This document shows, piece by piece, positions 25,076 through 38,269 of a stretch of 64,000 nt of DNA. The stretch covers positions 1,218,501-1,282,500 of the forward strand of contig CALNXK010000045.1 of assembly GCA_942486035.1 (NCBI GenBank), written 5' to 3'. The position numbers were made by a program, and so were the translations under genes. This DNA is from Porites lobata (taxonomy: Eukaryota; Cnidaria; Anthozoa; Scleractinia; Poritidae). Under the pieces are notes generated by a model. The model made no database searches. It was not told the DNA's origin and saw only the letters and a list, made by a program, of their open reading frames with translations. Numbering within the stretch: position 1 is the stretch's first letter; each line of letters begins with the position of its first letter.

Positions 25076-28000
25076 AACCCATTGATTTGCGCTGTTAATA
25101 CATCACGTTTGCTACATTGTAAAGGAAATGACAACACAACGGACAGCTTTAGGTTGAAATAGTAATATTCCTGTCTAAAACAAAGATGTACGTGAGTATT
25201 CGCCAAAAATATAGGATGTTGAGGGTCAAACCTAAGATTATAGGGGTGTTGGCCTTGCGCCCGGTAATAGTAACACCGGATCCTTGGTCGTAAAAAGCAC
25301 CCTTCTTTATTTTACTGATAGCGTGTGAAATGAAGTGTGCTTTCTCAAGAAAGAAAGGTAAACAAGTACTGCGTAGTAGTATAAACATTTACATAGCTCA
25401 TTATCTGTCAGACACTTCGTTAAGTACGAGAAATAGTTGTGAACATATCGCCTCTCCAAAGTTTTTTGTACGTGATAGCACTGTAAAAAACTTAATCTTC
25501 AACTGTTATCGGCCATTTTTGTGCGGTTCTGGCTCACGTGATATTGTGCAGCTTACACCGCATTGAAAAACAATTCTTTGGGAAGGAAACTGGTTGCCCG
25601 GTTACATCATTTTCCTAGTTTTAATGTAACAAAACGTCTCAACATTTCCATCACTTTTCTAAGATCGTTCATTAACAAATTTCCCTTGCCTCGGGCATTA
25701 TTTTTAAATTTGAAATTCAAATTTTTGGTGGCCAGTGCTTTTTCAGCTGGAGGCGCAAGATTTGTTTAACTACACAGTTCTTGATTTTCCATCAAATGTT
25801 CTCTTCTTTTAATACAAGTGACAAAGTAAGGCAAAAATCGATGGTTTAACCAATTGGAGAGCTCAGTGGTAGTGCAAATGTTTTAGTCCATATGGGAATT
25901 GCAGTTATTAATAGCCACCACACAAAGGGCTTGTTCGCTAAGTAGAAAGGAAATTATATTCAAAAGACACAGGATGAAATGCCGCAATTAGTGCCCTAAA
26001 AGAAATGAAACTGTATGCGAATTTATGATCACACTGTTAATTAAAACTTGGGAAATAACTTGAAGACAACGGGCAGTTCGGATGCGACGAGAACTGCAAG
26101 AGAACCACGACATTTAGATTTCGATCTCCAAATTGCTTACTGGTAAGTTTAATTTTTCTCGTCTAGGAGAATGTATAGAAAAAAAAGGAAAATTAATCGT
26201 TTGAATTTATTTATTGACCCAATATTTTTTGGCGTAATTTAAATAATAATCGTAGTAACTTGAAATTTAAATTTTTCAAGAATTGGTTGGTATACTGTTA
26301 ATTAGTTTGTTTTGATAGTTCTTGTCACATATAGAACCAAAAATAATCGTTTAAAACGTGCAAACTCACACCCTCGTTTTTACAAACCGATGCTGAGTAT
26401 AGCGGTTTTACCACACGCGAGTAATTCATAAACCACAGCTGTATTGTCCTTTTAAAAAATTAACTCCATCACTTCCGCCATTAACTGACCATCTTGGCGT
26501 GATCAAAGAAGTCGTCATATGTGAAGTAGGTGGGTTCGAAAAGCTAAGTTTTACTATCGGAATATATTTGATACTGAGCAGCACTTTTTTTATCGCTTAT
26601 TGCGCTACGTTAAGTGTGATAATTAAGACGAGAGCTGCACTGAAAGCCACCTTCCTGCGGTGTTGTTTAGTAAAAGTACTGTTTACAAGATGGTTCTAAC
26701 TTTTGAACCTGTGGTTAGCCCACTGAGACCAGACAAATCCAAACTACTAAGCAAGTACATGAGTGCCGAGTACAATTTCAGTACATAACAATAAGGGTGT
26801 AAAATGGTTCTTATTTTCTTGGTTTTGAATGAAGATCTAAAAGTGAGCAGCATTAGGCGCGTTAGACTTATTACTCTTTTCTCAAGCAACTTTTCCCAAA
26901 TTTATACGGACACTATATATTACGTAATGCATATAGTGGTTTCTAGAGGAGTGTAACCATATGGTATTTTGTCAAGTTCAAGGTAGTTCTAACCTTTGTT
27001 TCTCTGTAGATAAACATCTTAATATTTAAATAGAAACTGATGCAGCATTAATATTTGTGCTGATCAAGGTGCCTTTTAAAAACTTACTTTTAATTTTCTA
27101 TAGCGTATTTTTTGAAGTGCCTTAATTCGAATAACGTTTTTAAAGGGTTCTCAGTTGTGATCCACTTACTTTTTGCCAAAGTTAATTTTTTTATGATTTC
27201 CTTCTTTGTTTGAGAGATTGGGTTGGCTTAGTCTACATATGGTTTAGTTAGAGCAAGTGGCATCGTGTTTTGAGATTAAGATCTTGCTAAAATTAAACTC
27301 GATGTAAGGGGAAAAGTGGACCACTTTTTTTACAGCGAAGGTTTACGTTTTTGTTTATCTGAATATCGCGTGTTTTGCGACTCGGCTATGTGTAAACAAT
27401 TGTCTGGGGCGGGATCGCCATTCTATTTCACTGTCACATTGCATCAGTTAAATGAAGTGCTTTGGTTAGGGACCTAAGACATTCAAGCTAACGATTGTTA
27501 TTTTAATAAATCAAAAGTGCTATTGACTGACTTGTTGGAACTTATTGTTTTTCAAGTAAAACCAAACCGGTTTATCATAGTCGCTGTTACAGGGATATAG
27601 AAAGGTCACGTTCAGATCACGACATAAAAAATGTTAGGGTTTCTAAATAACAAATTCAAAATCACCATCTGTTTTTGCTTTCTGTATAGAACTGACAGAA
27701 TCGAAAACAGCGTTGCACTGAAAAAACAACATTCCGATGGATTAAAAGAAAAAACCAAGTATTCTCACTAATCCCGGAAGAAATTCTCGTTGTATTTTAG
27801 GTTACAAAATGACCGAAATAAATAAACGAGCCTTGATCTGTTTGTGTAGTATTTTGATAAGTACGGAGATATTTGTGTCGATAAAAGGTCATGTCAGCTA
27901 GAGTAGATTTCGTACAATTGTTGGAATACAATATGACTTAAATTTTGTTGTCAATCATCGGCCTATTTCGAATTTTTTTGTAACTTTTTCTCCCTTGAAT

Positions 28001-29510
28001 TCTGAAGGGTGAGAAGATGCTCGTTACTCTAAGCTGAGGGGTTATAACAAGTAGATTTTATGTTTTGCGCGTTAAAAGATGGTCTCTAATTGTGAGCATT
28101 GGTGGGTAACTGACTTTCCCATAAACTGCATTTCAGTCCTCGCATTTTAGAAAGCCAATATTTTTCCCCTTATATGTTTCAACTTCACTCAAATTGACTT
28201 CAGAATATGCCCTAACCGGCAAGAAAATACAATAACATACCTAGTCGGACGCAGTAAAAGTTCAGTATAGAATTGTTTTGAAACTATGTTTGGAATTATA
28301 TAAACATACATGGTCCTCTAAAATTATTGCAAAACGTTAGCCACTAAGCAGATTTACCTCATTTAACGTCAAATTTTACATGTAATCGACGGCAAAATAT
28401 TTAAGACCCTACAATAGCCTTGCCTACTTTCTTAGAAAAAAAAACATCCATTTCCGATACTTAGCTCATTACAACAGTACATTTTATCACGTTCGTTCTC
28501 AAGTTTCGTTAAAAAAGAAACAGCAAAATAGTGGATGTTATTGGCCCTCTATTTCCTACATTGCCATCTGTTTTTGACTGCTTGATATCACCGCTGTTTC
28601 ATCAGCATGAAACTGTTTACTTGCTAAAAGTGCACGTACTTTTAATTTTACCGATCATGCTTCCACCGGAGTGCTTGAGATCTTGTCAATCTCACTTACC
28701 TGTACATGCCTATTTTCAAAGGTCGCCCTTGGACTATTTAACTACGACTAAACGCCTCGTAACTATTTAAGAGTTCTATTTAGGCTTGTCTTATTTCCAG
28801 TGCGTTAAACAATCCTTGAGTGGTTGCATCAACGATTTTAATGCCTTTATTTGGGCCCCAAATCACAGATTGAGACGTCTATTCAAATGATTCATATTTC
28901 ATGGTTCCTACACATCAGGAACTATTTGTTTTATAATTCATAGATATATATTTTACAATTCTTGAAATGTAAAAGTTCAACGCCCTCCAAATACGTGACC
29001 ACTCCTTCCAATGTCTACTTGTACTCCTCGCCATCCTACGACGCCATACTTCCGAAGAGCTCGTGCATTGCATCATTCCCGACATAGCTGCATATGTTAT
29101 CTCGAGAGGTTTACTATTCACGAATTACATTGGCCTTAAAAAAGAAAAATTTTAATTGCTTGGAAGTTTGTTGCGAGATTTCGCAGTTACCGCGGTTGGA
29201 AATCAATAACTTCGAGGTGGATCTTGATAAACAAGGTTCGAAGTGTGGCAATTTCAATGAAATCCACTAAGAGAGTAGTACTCTTATGGAAGTAGAGGTT
29301 AACTTGAAATGCTGTGCAAAGAGTTTGCAACCGTCGAATCAGTCCCGATAAATCCTTAGGAGTGACCGTTCGCATAAAAGCTTCTGAGCTGGATTTTGTT
29401 GACAAAAATTATCTCCTACAAATTGCCCCCCCCCGCGCCCAGACTGGATCCCCCTATGTGTTAATGAACTACTTCAAGCACTATTTCAACCTTTTCGTTC
29501 CCAGCGTGAA
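25076..29510. other. intergenic, no gene recognised
   Basis: Short open frames only. One isolated landmark of the ~106-bp repeat (ACTGTTTACAAGATGG and TTCTAACTTTTGAACCTGTG) lies at 26679-26713. Confidence 0.4.
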
Positions 29511-29735
29511 AGATGTCTTATAAGATGGTTGTAACTTACTACTGCCTCGAGAGTCGGTTGGACGAAATCATATCGCGAGCGACCATTCTATAGCAATACT
29601 TTTCCGTGCCAGATGAGGGGGCGGGGGAGAGGTGGCGGTCATCCAGACCTTTAGGAAAAGGGCGGGGGCGGTCTCCAAATTTTTTTTCGGCCCTTCGGGC
29701 CTCAGTTTGTTCTTACTAAGAATGTTTTTTGTGAA
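29511..29735 (+). repeat. composite repeat fragment: ~106-bp repeat core plus G-rich tail
   Basis: TTATAAGATGGTTGTAACTT, GGTTGGACGAAATCATATCG and GCGACCATTCTATAGCAATA (29518-29600) follow the ~106-bp repeat landmarks. They run into a G-rich stretch (GGGGGCGGGGGAG; GGGCGGGGGCGGTCTCC) and a perfect short hairpin GGCCC-TTC-GGGCC at 29689-29701. I recall similar G-rich, GGCCCTTCGGGCC-bearing tails at the ends of interspersed repeats in corals, but cannot assign a class. Confidence 0.45.
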
Positions 29736-32700
29736 TATTGTAATGTAGCAGCTGGTTGTTGTTGTTGTTGTTTTTTCAAATAAAAGCATTGGGCTCTATG
29801 GTCTATTGACTTTGACAAGGTGGTTCTCAATGAAATACTAGACACTGAAGTGGTTAAAGTGGCCTTTCAGATCATTGAAAGTCATCAAGCAGTGCTCTAC
29901 TGTAGCGTTGTTTGTTTTTTAAGCTTTGTAAAGTGATATTTAAACTTTTATCACCACAGATTGGGTCTGTATATAACTGTACTAGATTCTTTACGAATGA
30001 ATCAAACTGCAAAGCACTTTTACCAAAGTTAACATTGTAAGTTCAACTGGGTGCTGTTTTTTTTTTTGTAAATAAAAATTATGTAGATACATTTTTATAA
30101 CTACTTATACCTATAAATAGAAGTGTGATGGACTTTTACAAACAGGATGACCCGTCGATCAGTTATTTTCGTAGATCGAATTGTTTGCTCTACATACATA
30201 TAGTATTTCAGAATCCATCCTAGGTATACATACATTGCCAGGTTTTTGTGAAGATGATATAAGATGCAAGGTGGTTGTAGCATTTGCGTCTGTGTTTAAG
30301 TTGTAAGTGAGAACATTCAAATCATAAAACTTCAAAGCCTATTCCCCTGAGTATTATCAGGGGCAACCAACGACTGTTTTCTGTGAATTATCTGTTCGGA
30401 GTTCAAGCAAATATAGCCTAGAATTTTCTTTTGCATCAGGACGGCTAGAAATTTGTAGATGACCGTTCCATTCGGGTACAATTTTCAAAGTTCAATTTCT
30501 CACATTTTCCTCCCCATGTTAGTCGGCTAATTTCGTAGGAAATGGAAACTTAAAATTTTCGGATTCAAATATATGATGGGGAGAGGAAAAACAAAAATTC
30601 TCACTTTCGTAAAATGTGAAATTGCAGCTAAAATTTTCGGGGAAATAATACTGAAGCCCTTGTAATTTCGAAAAGACTAAAGTCCCCCTAGTATGACCGA
30701 ACTGATACAAATTTTATAGCCCCGCTTAGAATGCATTACTATACATCTGAAAGTACTTTGGATAACCTGAAAAGTGTTGTCAATGTATTTAGGGGGAAAC
30801 CATCATCGGTGTCCCTGTATTATGCTGGAATGGTGACTTAGTAGAACTTAGTAGAGTCTACGAACCCGAATAACGCATGTACAAATAGCCGGTTTTACCT
30901 ATTTTTTTGAAAGACTCGCCACGGAGGGATAATTGCCCAATACTTTTCAGTTAAATTCTCGCCAGTATTTTACCGATAATTTCACCCTTTAAATCTATTG
31001 CCTTTAACAGATAAAATAAACAGCCTCATAGGAAACTGTTCCTGGAGTAGCTATCAATTGATAGGTATCCTTAATCAACCGACACTAAAAAGTAGGAACA
31101 AAATTATGCTCTTGTATTTCGTGCAATACGGGGCAGTATTGCTAAGAACTGCATTGATCGGAAACGTTAAAAATTTCTGCTTCATTTTAATTTTTTATGA
31201 TGCGCCTATTAGACTGAATGGAGTCCATATATACTTACAGAATTTAAAGAATCGACAGGTTAAGCTTTTAGTCAGTCTCCAAGCCACTAAATCTACTCAA
31301 CTCTCACAGTTTATGTTTATTCTGCATGGCAAATTTGAAGTGAATTTGCCAAATACAAATAAGTAGGGAAAACAAATATGCTGCTTGCAGTTAATTGTGC
31401 GAAATAAAAATGAAATTAACTTTGCTTTTTTTAAGATCGAGCGTCAAGAATCAACAGAACTGTTTACAAATCGCGAGGGAATAAATTGCTAATAATTTAG
31501 AGGAGCTTGACTCGATAGATCAGTATTATAATACAAGCAGTGTTCAGCACCATCCGGCGATACAAGCAACTCGATTGTTTGTGCGCGTATTTAATTTCAA
31601 AATATTCTGAAACACGTATTTCATTTGGGATCTTAAAACCTGAAAAAAAAAAAACATATGGGAACTTAGTGACATCTAACAGTTTAGAAAACAAATTGGA
31701 CTCATTGTATTTGGCGTTCAGTGTTTTTAAAAAGGCCTACGGCATTCAATCTGAAGATTTATGTTAAGGATTTAAACAGTTTTCATTTTTTAATGACCTA
31801 AGCTAAGCAGGTGACAGATTGTGTTCGGTATGCCCAAGAGAGAAAGATGAATAAACCAGAAAGGTTTGTTTTATTCACAACATTTCAATAAGTGTTAATT
31901 GGTTAAGAACGTCTTTGGGTTTTTTTCAGCTAAGGAGACCCTTACGTGCATAACACCTGTATTTATTTATCTATTGTCTTAGTATCCATGGTACAAAATC
32001 AGTCAATGTAAGACCCTTTAAATAACTCAGTATATAAACACAGCTAGCAAAGGCTACTTAGTTTGGGGCAAATATAATGTTTAGTTAAGTTGAGCTACTC
32101 GCCTTAAATTGCTTCCTTAAATGTAATTTTTAGTCAAAAGTATTAGAGCAATAACAGCTTAAATGAGCGCGCGCGTCTCGTTAACTTCCAGAAACTTCTT
32201 GATTTTGTAGAATGTTAGTAAATGGAACCAGAAACCAAAAAGGTCTGGCTATCTTCTTAGCCACTTTCGCCATCGATCAAGAAAACCTTCATTAAAAATA
32301 GAGCTCTAACAACAAAAGTGAACACGAGCAATTCAAACCTGCATACTGCCAAAAGTTATCTTATCCTGATATTGTAAGGCTCTTGAAAACCGTAGCTTGT
32401 ATTCATCTAGAAGGTTACTAGGTAATGTTCATCTTATAATCATAACACAACAGAGCCTCCGAGACGGTTATCTAGTCTAAACATAGTATGAAAAACTGAG
32501 AGCAAATAACAATAACTGACTTGTCCTTAACTTGTTAATAACGTAGAGACAATTTTTGCTTCATGACAAAATAAATTAATTCATAGTGTAGGGTTATAAA
32601 ACTCATGTAAACTGTCTGCCCCTAAAAAGGGTTGTTCTTTACCAAATTAATGAATCAAAGGACACTTCTTCATTCCTCATGGTATTTTAGCTGTAATGAA

Positions 32701-34499
32701 AAGTGAGTAAACTCGAGTATTTCGGACACAGTACCCATTATTTAAACGTGTTCTTTGCAGCAGTCGTTCAGTTACAAATTAGCCACTTCAGAAAATTCTC
32801 ATGAAGATCATACTGTCGCGGGCATGATATGAAATGCAATAAGGGTTATTAATGTACCTATTCCAAGATTTTAGATCAGTTGACCGCGCTTTAAAGCACG
32901 TACGGCTAAGTCTGTTTATTTACCTCCACTATCAATGTAAATTTAGATGTACAAGTTGTAACTTTCGAATTTGCGGACAAAATTTTAAGCTGTGTCTAGG
33001 TCTGAAATCTGTGTCTAGCAGTTGTTTTTAATACTTATTATTTCGTTATTTTATACATTTCATTTTTCATTTTTATCGTGAGAATGACAATTTTTTGGGA
33101 GTTAATGGTTTCAAACACATGGTTGTTTCCCAAGAAGAAAACTAAGTACACTGAAAGTGTTTTTATTCTAGTTTTCCGGCACTTTTGAAATGATTTTTCA
33201 CGCCCGTAAGAAAATGCCCCCAAGCAATTAGTTTCATAGCCTGCTAATATTCAGATCGCTTTAAAATTGCCGAGACTAGGAATAAAAAAAGGTAGAACTT
33301 GAACCTTCTTAATGGCCTGTAATAAGTTTATTTACAAGTATATATTCTTTTTTAAGTATATTTTTCGAAACCGTTTGTTTTTCTTCATTATTTTTTTATC
33401 TTTGATTTGTTTCTTTTATAAAAAGTTCATCTTCTTGCATTTTATCGAATTTTTTCCCACGCAATTCATAGTACCTTTTCTTTTTTTCCATTTATTTACT
33501 TGTAACCTTTTACGTTACAAAATTTTACATCGCAAACAACCCCATCTTGAATATGCTGTTTCAATGCATACACTTGTAAGGAGAAAATTTAAAAATAGCA
33601 GAAAAGGTTCTTTGTTTGCCCAGTGATTCTACTTACTTTATTCTTTATAAAGAACGCCATTCTAATGAAAAAAGAGTGGAAGAGACTTGTCAGTAATTTT
33701 TTTTGCCTTATGAGCAAAAAAGAAAATTAAAAAAGCAAAACGGATAATTAAACAACACTTAACACTGAATTTACGATTGAAAAAAGAAAAAAATCAAAGC
33801 TGTTACAATTCATTGCGTCTAAGAGAAATAATTTCACCGATGAGTTAGGCGTCAATGCCTTGATGAAAACGTGAAAAATCAAACGTCTTCTTCATTCGTG
33901 TCTTGTTTTGTAGGCACATCCGGAAGAATATTGTTGTTTACCTCAGAAAGACTACTTTTTGCGTATTTCCTTCTCCTACAATATCAGTTGTTTGCGTATT
34001 TAAATCACACGTAATAAAATATCACACAGTCTTCATTTCTGGCACAGTCGTTGTTACAGTCAAGAAAATTACCCAACGCTGACTGACCGCTTGAATTTCT
34101 TATTAGGCGTCAAAGTTTTTGCTCCACCTCTCCTCCAATCATACTCGCCGCAGATTCATTCCGCTCAGTTTTGGTTCATTTGGTGAAATGTAAGTCATGT
34201 TTTTTGTTGATTTTTTGCCATCTTTGATTTCGCGTTTTCGATGTTGGTACATAACGTTGACAACACACCCTTTCGGCTAGCATTACATAGCCAATATCTA
34301 AGATTCGTCACTTAACACAACTATAGTCTTCATAGTCCAAGGTGAAAGCACAAAGTAACTGCCTTCTTTACTCGATTTAATAGTTTCGAAGTGAAACTAA
34401 CTGTACAAAGTTCTTCTCACTTTTTAGCAATAGGGGGAAAATCTTTATCTCATGTTTCTCTTTCTTGATCAAACCATTAACTAAACAGCTCATTCAGTG
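29736..34499. other. intergenic, no gene recognised
   Basis: The segment includes a short GTT microsatellite (29757-29771). AAAATTTTCGG appears twice, at 30552-30562 and 30630-30640, in a repeat-like segment (30480-30720). Two unrecognised plus-strand frames lie at 30998-31366 and 31540-31767. Neither shows a domain, signal or convincing exon boundary, and I do not accept them as genes. Confidence 0.4.
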
Positions 34500-35205
34500 G
34501 AGTGGTTTTCAAGCTGCACAGTGGTTTTAACTCTTATGTCGGTCAAAAATAAACACTTCAGTGATCACTTCAAATGAAAGCTAGTAATCAGTGCTTTCCC
34601 GGCTGTATCGTTGTTTGTTATACTGTATGCGGTAGCTCTAACCTCTAAAAACGAAAGGGTTGACTGTGTATTTTTGAAGTCCTTTCATTGGTCAATACTG
34701 GCCTGTGGTGCTGTTTGCACAGCACTACTTCAAAAACCGGGTTCTTTCTTCAAGGCTATGGACGCAATAATCCTCCCTGGTTGGTCAATTTTTACTCTTG
34801 TGGAAGAAATCTTTAAGAGAGGCTATTCAAATGAAAGCTACTGAGCAGTACTTTCTCGTGGTGCTGTCTATTATGCTGTGCAAGGTGGTTCTAAACTTTT
34901 GAGTCTGTGAATAAAATCCTATGAGGTGACCATTCAAATGAAAGCTACTGAGCTGTACTTTCCTGTGGTACTGTTTATTATGCTGTACAAGGTGGTTCTA
35001 AATTTTGAGTCTGTGGATGAAGTTCTAAAGTGTAACCATACAAATGAAAGCCACTGAGCAGTACTTTCCTATGCTACTGTTTATTATGCTGTACAAGGTG
35101 GTTCTAAATTTTGAGTCTGTGAAAGGAATCATTAGGAAGAGATAACTCTAAAAATACTGAACAGTACTTTCTTGGTACTGTTTATTATGACTCACAAGGT
35201 AGTTT
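34500..35205 (+). repeat. tandem cluster of the ~106-bp repeat, forward orientation, ~6 copies
   Basis: The best-preserved array of this repeat. AAATGAAAGCTACTGAGCAG-type starts occur at 34828, 34935 and 35041, giving spacings of 107 and 106 bp. Each unit continues with TACTTTCCTGTGGTACTG, TTTATTATGCTGTACAAGG, TGGTTCTAAATTTTGAGTC and TGTGGATGAAGTTCTAAAGT. Copies at both edges are more degenerate. No coding function is apparent. A further isolated start (ACATTCAAATGGAACCTCTT) follows at about 35702. Confidence 0.8.
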
Positions 35206-37685
35206 TAATGACTCCCTAGGAGATCTGAAATAAACTAGTGGTACCGTGAAACATCCATTTTGTGAGTCTCTCTTGCTGCGTAATATGTTATTTTGTACTG
35301 AGCTTGTTATGTGGTTTGTTGATGAAAGATTACGGTGGATGTAATCAGTGTGTTACGCGGTCAACAACAATTAACTGCTTGAAATGAAAATCTTTAAGTC
35401 GATCGTACCAATCGGAGTTGTTGCTTGTTTGTTATGCTTTGCTTTCCGCACTTTTCGTGACTAGTGAACAAACATTTTAGAATATTTATCAGATTTGAAC
35501 TAGTAGTACTCTTAAACAGTAACAGACTCAAGGACATGTACGTGTAAATATCAACTGTTGCACATAACAAAACCTTAAAACTTTAATTAAATGCATATAC
35601 GGTTTTAAACCCTTTCTCCCTCCCGAGTCGATTACTTCCACAAGTATGAGTAACAGTAGTTGTTACTTTCGAGTGTATTATCGAATGCTAAAGTATGTGC
35701 TAACATTCAAATGGAACCTCTTCAGCAGTACTTTTAAGTACTAAGTAAACTGGAAATTGAGCCTTTTAAGGTGCTAGGCTTACTTCAGTGGGTTTAAGTT
35801 TAAGTAGCGATTCGCTCACAAGAGTTGGTTTCTAACTACGAAGTGCATATATGATACTCTTCCACTGTTATACGAGACCCTACTGATTCGTCTAATATTG
35901 TAAGGCAGTCAAAGCTACGCCAAAATACTGAGATTATTCGCGTTAAGTTAAGATAACGTCAATATCAATGAAACGCAGGAATGAAACTCTGCTAAAACAG
36001 TCGCCTAAATCCCTAAACGATGGCATGGAATAACCGAAACACGTTACATATGTCCGTAATAAAAACTGAGGTAGAAAGCAGGATTCAAAATGGCTAACGT
36101 TCAATTAAAGTTGAGTAGAGGTGGCTCATCCATTTTTTTTTCTGTTTTGCGGTGCCTTTGTGATGTCTTTGCCCATGGCATAGTCGCTTTGATTGCGTGT
36201 GTAAAATTAAGATGGGTGCCGGTGAACCAGTTCTAACCAGATACTCTTTCCTCTTTTTTCTAGTTTTGCTTGTTTTCCTTTTTTTGTCTTTTTTGCTAAG
36301 GCTTTGAAATATATCTAATGAAACATCTGGCTATCTTTTGTAGTATAACACAAACTAATACTGTTTACAAAGAAGGAGTCCACCTTCCCGACCTAAAATT
36401 TGATAAATCCTCAAAATCGATTCAGGTCTTATTGTCACGTATAAAATCCCCCACTCTAGGTTTATCAGTCAACTGCGCAGTTTCGTTGTTTGCCTAATCT
36501 GTCATACCAACCATACCTTGGATGATTCGTATTCACCACCAATGTTTTTATTTACCACCTTTGCCAACAGTACAGATTAGAAACTTCGAAATATTGATTT
36601 ATGAGTCAGTTTTCTCTCTCTTTTTTTTATCTCAGGCCACCAGGGATAGATCTATTTATTTCTTCGGGGAGAAGAATGGGGTAGTGTTGTCGGTGACTGG
36701 AGCGTTGCTCAGTGCTTCATACCGTTCGTATCAACACACATCTATATATTAAGCTCTAGGAAATAGACTGAAACAAAACTGCTGGAATTGATCATAGTCT
36801 CGCAGCGAATTAAATCATTTTTTCCACTTGTGACGATAGTAGCAAATCTCAAATCTCGAATTTCGAGAAAATACAGTTTGTATAAAAATGAATCGAAAGT
36901 TCACGAACTGCGAAGAGAATTGATTTCAATTATCACTCGGCGGGATGTCTTAGTAATGGCGAGACACTGCGTGCGGAAAATAAAGAAAAACGGATTTTCA
37001 TCAAAAGAAATAAATAACATAAATAAATAAACAACCCCCATGGCTCGTGGTTTTCCATTCTTTAACGTCCTCCGAAAGTTTTGTTCGTCTTAATTTGGGC
37101 ACCGTACAGTACAGGAAAGGTGGTTTCATGGAACGGTTACTCCAAAAGAGTTCGTCCACAGAAGTGGATCTCGTGTACTTTGGAAGTGAAAGCGTTAAGA
37201 CATGTTAGGACGGTGAACCGACACGGTTAACTACTTTTTTTTTCAAAACTGAATGGTTGAATGTTATTAATTTCTTGAATCATTTAATGGGGCAAGTAAT
37301 GTTTCATTTGTCCATGTTCTCTCTTCTTGCTGTACAAGATGTTTTGTAGTTTTTTCGGTCGTCGATAAAATACTAACCCGTCACTACTTACAGGAAAGCT
37401 TTCAGGGCTTTTTTTTTTTTTCATTTCTATTTTTTCTTGTGAAACTTTTTCGTGCATTTGTCATTTCCGTATGATTTAGAGGTCAAATTTTTGTCTTTCG
37501 TGCTCACACCCACTCACAAATTGACCCTGTTTAGCCTGCAGATTCCGCACCACGAATATCCGATCTTTGTTACAACAGTATCCATCCTTTGATTTTCCGC
37601 CCATCCTTAAATGGTCGTTTCCATTCGACGCGTCGCCATTTGTCTACAAACCATGCCGCGTCACGAAATGAAAGACACGACCGAC
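35206..37685. other. upstream flank of the DMRT gene, no coding region recognised
   Basis: The non-coding first exon and promoter of the DMRT gene should lie somewhere in or beyond this stretch, but I could not identify them. A CpG-richer patch at about 37540-37700 (CGACGCGTCGCC; CCGACGTCGACC) is a possible promoter or exon. An 80-codon lysine/arginine-rich frame at 36788-37030 is unrecognised. Confidence 0.35.
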
Positions 37686-37689
37686 GTCG

Positions 37690-38235
37690 ACCTGCTCGGA
37701 AGCTTTCATTTGAGTGGTAGCACTTAAGCATTATGTCCGCAGATCTGATTGATAGAGCCGCATTGAACAGCATGGTTTTCATTTCAATAGCGACGCTTTC
37801 TTTATAATCTACAAAACCATCTTATAGATGATAAGATGATAACAAATTCTAGAGTTTTTTTAGTGATCGCACGATAGGATTTGATTCACAGACTCAAAAG
37901 TTAGAACCCTCTTGCACAGACAATACCACTGGAAAGTACCGCTCAGTGGCTTTTATTTGAATGGTCACACTTAGGGATTTTATCCACAGACCCAAAAGTT
38001 AGAATAACCTCGTGCAGCATAATAAACGGTACCACAGGAAAGATCTGCTCAGTGGCTTCTATTGGAATGGTCACACCTAACGATTTCATCAACAGACATA
38101 ACATCCTTGTACAGCATAATCAATAGTACCACCGGAAAGTCAGTACTGCTTAGCAGTTTTCATTTAAATGGTCACTTTGGGATTTCATCCAAAGACTCAA
38201 AAAGTTAGAACCACAATGTACAGCATAATGAAGTT
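37690..38235 (-). repeat. tandem cluster of the ~106-bp repeat, reverse orientation, abutting the DMRT exon
   Basis: Four to five degenerate units run in reverse orientation. GAAAGTACCGCTCAGTGGC, TTTTATTTGAATGGTCACAC, ACAGACCCAAAAGTTAGAA and CAGCATAATAAACGGTACC recur at ~105-bp spacing between 37880 and 38230. The last recognisable landmark (CCACAATGTACAGCATAATG, ending at 38230) stops only about 37 bp before the splice acceptor of the first DMRT coding exon. The array therefore occupies the end of the upstream intron. Confidence 0.75.
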
Positions 38236-38266
38236 AAGTTCCATGTATTGTTTTTTTTTCCTCCCT

Positions 38267-38268
38267 AG
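38267..38268 (+). other. 3' splice acceptor of the first DMRT coding exon
   Basis: A T-rich tract (TTTTTTTTTCCTCCCTAG, 38251-38268) is a textbook polypyrimidine tract and AG acceptor. It lies one base before the ATG that starts the conserved protein. A spliced upstream untranslated exon is therefore expected. The genomic frame stays open upstream to an ATG at 38168, but that stretch is repeat DNA and reads through the acceptor. Confidence 0.8.
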
Positions 38269-38269
38269 G

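Noticed and set aside
26525..26545. tRNA B-box-like GGGTTCGAAAAGC
   Set aside because: No matching A-box, acceptor stem or anticodon arm can be formed around it.
28915..29121. 68-codon minus-strand frame with an R/S/W-rich middle
   Set aside because: It could be a small exon, but no paired splice sites or recognisable domain support it.
30998..31366. 122-codon plus-strand frame
   Set aside because: The longest frame outside the DMRT gene and the satellite, but low complexity in residue use, no domain, and no splice or promoter context. Expected by chance in AT-rich DNA of this length.
33312..33626. 104-codon phenylalanine-rich frame that looks like a membrane protein
   Set aside because: The F/I/L richness comes from long T-runs in the DNA, and no family features are present.
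38168..38269. N-terminal extension of the DMRT protein from an upstream in-frame ATG
   Set aside because: The 34 extra codons lie in the ~106-bp repeat and the polypyrimidine tract of a strong splice acceptor. The conserved protein starts at 38270.
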